A stretch of DNA of 64,000 bases from Pseudocitrobacter cyperus (GTDB lineage: Bacteria > Pseudomonadota > Gammaproteobacteria > Enterobacterales > Enterobacteriaceae): NCBI RefSeq assembly GCF_039889165.1, contig NZ_JAYMYY010000006.1:62001-126000 (forward strand), given 5' to 3'. This document shows, piece after piece, positions 62,389 to 64,000 of this stretch. Below the pieces are notes generated by a model that was given only the letters and a program-made list of their open reading frames with translations, ran no database searches and was not told the DNA's origin. Each line of letters opens with the position of its first letter. Positions within the stretch are counted from its first letter, which is position 1. Both the position numbers and the translations under genes were made by a program.

Positions 62389-62960
62389 TAGGCAACTCCA
62401 TCTTGTTCGTCATGCTGAGAATGATTTATGACGTTTATACTGCCTTGTGCTTTCAATTCTGTACATAGGGCTTTGAACGCTTGCTCAATATTTGATGCAT
62501 TTTTCGTAGCAGGGCTGTGCGCTGTTATCTGAATGAAGAGCTGCGGCAAGGTATCTTGTTCGCCTGGCTGGGTACGGGAAACCAGTTCAGCAATATTCAT
62601 CTCCCAGGAATCAATCAGGGCGGTGAAGCGCTCAATGATATGCGGAGAGTCGGGCACCTCAACCTGCACCCATACGGTTGAAGGCATCGCGGGTCGCGGA
62701 CGCGCAGTTGTGCGCTTCATCACGATAAGCAGATCCAGCTCTGCGCCTTTCAACGGCAGTGTCGATTCAATCAGGGTGATGGCGTTCCATGTGCCTGAAA
62801 GCAGCATGATGAACGTGAACTCATCGCCGAGCATAGCCAGTCTGCTGTCCTCAATGTTGCAGCCGCAGCTACTGACGTGACGCGTAATGGTATTGACAAT
62901 GCCAGGGCGATCGGCCCCCAGGGCTGTAATGACCAGATAGTGTTGTAATGTGGCTGTCAA
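62388..62960 (-). CDS. gcvR: Glycine cleavage regulator GcvR
   Basis: GcvR binds GcvA when glycine is low and turns it into a repressor of gcvTHP. The 190 residues hold two ACT domains. The first begins YLVITALGADRPGIVN, and the second is centred on VEVPDSPHIIERF. The start is TTG behind GAAGGAAG, matching the E. coli length. It is divergent from dapA with 155 bases between the start codons. Confidence 0.95.
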   Translation of the reverse strand: MTATLQHYLVITALGADRPGIVNTITRHVSSCGCNIEDSRLAMLGDEFTFIMLLSGTWNAITLIESTLPLKGAELDLLIVMKRTTARPRPAMPSTVWVQVEVPDSPHIIERFTALIDSWEMNIAELVSRTQPGEQDTLPQLFIQITAHSPATKNASNIEQAFKALCTELKAQGSINVINHSQHDEQDGVA

Positions 62961-63115
62961 ACCGGTGCTTCCTTCAAAAAGGTGAGGTATTCCCTAGGAA
63001 AGCATAAAAAAAACCGGCATACAACATTCTGAGGGGCTTCAGTCTCTTGCTTTTATTACAGTACCAAACGTACCATTGAGACTCATGTCCGCACGTCAGC
63101 ACAGAGGATGGCCCC

Positions 63116-63994
63116 ATGTTCACGGGAAGTATTGTAGCGCTTGTCACGCCGATGGATGAGAAAGGTAATGTCGACCGTTCAAGCCTGAAAAAACTGATTG
63201 ATTACCATGTCGCCAACGGAACCTCGGCGATTGTATCTGTAGGGACGACAGGAGAATCGGCGACGCTTGGCCACGATGAGCATGGCGATGTCGTGATGAT
63301 GACCGTTGAGCTGGCCGATGGCCGTATTCCGGTTATCGCGGGTACCGGGGCGAATGCCACCGCAGAGGCCATTAGCCTGACCCAGCGTTTCAACAATACG
63401 GGCGTTGTCGGTTGCCTGACCGTCACCCCTTATTACAACCGTCCTACCCAGGAAGGGTTGTTCCAGCACTTCAAAGCGATCGCAGAACATACTGACTTGC
63501 CGCAAATTCTGTATAATGTGCCGTCTCGTACTGGTTGCGATATGCTGCCGGAGACCGTGGGTCGCCTTGCGAAAATAAAAAATATTATCGCAATCAAGGA
63601 AGCAACAGGGAACTTAAGTCGTGTTCACCAGATCAAAGAGCTGGTTTCAGACGATTTCATCCTGCTGAGCGGTGATGATGCGACCGGTCTGGACTTCATG
63701 CAGCTTGGCGGGCAGGGTGTGATTTCCGTCACTGCGAACGTTGCTGCACGTGATATGGCAGAAATGTGTAAACTGGCTGCCGCTGGCGAGTTTGCGAAAG
63801 CGCGCGTCATCAACCAACGTCTGATGCCGCTGCACAATAAATTATTTATCGAACCCAATCCTATCCCGGTTAAATGGGCATGTAAGGAGTTGGGACTTGT
63901 AGCAACCGATACGATGCGTCTGCCAATGACACCTATCACCGACCACGGTCGTGATATTGTGGCCAGTGCAATGAAGCACGCCGGTTTGCTGTAA
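63116..63994 (+). CDS. dapA: 4-hydroxy-tetrahydrodipicolinate synthase
   Basis: DapA condenses pyruvate and aspartate semialdehyde, the first committed step to lysine and diaminopimelate. The 292 residues match E. coli. It is a TIM barrel with Schiff-base Lys161 in IAIKEATG and Tyr133 in LYNVPSRTG. It is complete and ends six bases before the window edge; bamC normally follows. Confidence 0.98.
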   Translation: MFTGSIVALVTPMDEKGNVDRSSLKKLIDYHVANGTSAIVSVGTTGESATLGHDEHGDVVMMTVELADGRIPVIAGTGANATAEAISLTQRFNNTGVVGCLTVTPYYNRPTQEGLFQHFKAIAEHTDLPQILYNVPSRTGCDMLPETVGRLAKIKNIIAIKEATGNLSRVHQIKELVSDDFILLSGDDATGLDFMQLGGQGVISVTANVAARDMAEMCKLAAAGEFAKARVINQRLMPLHNKLFIEPNPIPVKWACKELGLVATDTMRLPMTPITDHGRDIVASAMKHAGLL

Positions 63995-64000
63995 AGTTTA

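Overview
The window is chromosomal DNA from a member of the Enterobacteriaceae. Gene order, protein lengths and sequences follow the Escherichia/Salmonella/Citrobacter backbone from isc to dapA almost gene for gene. A Citrobacter-like organism is my best guess, because the backbone is mixed with a Salmonella CS54-type sinH-sinI-rat locus, ERIC and short palindromic repeats. Genus cannot be fixed by reading alone. No rRNA, tRNA, CRISPR array, integrase or intact insertion sequence was seen.

Layout. 1-5133: iron-sulfur cluster operon after iscR (iscS, iscU, iscA, hscB, hscA, fdx, iscX). 5154-7335: pepB and sseB, separated by a long palindromic repeat. 7336-9109: a variable pocket with a RyfA-like small RNA, a possible 39-residue peptide gene, a coding remnant and a Sel1-repeat gene. 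9211-17547: sseA, then yfhM (bacterial alpha-2-macroglobulin) and pbpC. 17704-27146: ndk, rlmN, rodZ, ispG, an ERIC element, hisS, yfgM, bamB, der, yfgJ.

27393-37980: the main accessory locus. It holds an inverse-autotransporter barrel protein (SinH), a 331-residue exported protein (SinI) and a 2411-residue exported protein with eight long repeats (Rat family), all on the + strand between yfgJ and xseA. SinI shares its C-terminal domain with SinH and its N-terminal domain with the Rat protein. This suggests that the three work as one surface or secretion system.

37996-50439: xseA (minus), guaBA with a PurR-type operator, yfgH-yfgI and yfgG (minus), the c-di-GMP phosphodiesterase yfgF behind a perfect FNR box, and ppk-ppx (minus). 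50645-56811: purMN behind a perfect PurR palindrome, then two genes not found here in E. coli (a 6-phospho-beta-glucosidase with LacI-family operators, and a two-span membrane protein), then upp-uraA. 56906-63994: hda (CUG start), a PD-(D/E)XK Rpn-family gene, arsC-like yfgD, bepA, perM, bcp, gcvR and dapA. The window ends just after dapA.

Most of the window is housekeeping: Fe-S assembly, purine and pyrimidine salvage, isoprenoid and diaminopimelate synthesis, cell shape and outer membrane assembly. The accessory content sits in four pockets: sseB-sseA, yfgJ-xseA, purM-upp and hda-arsC.
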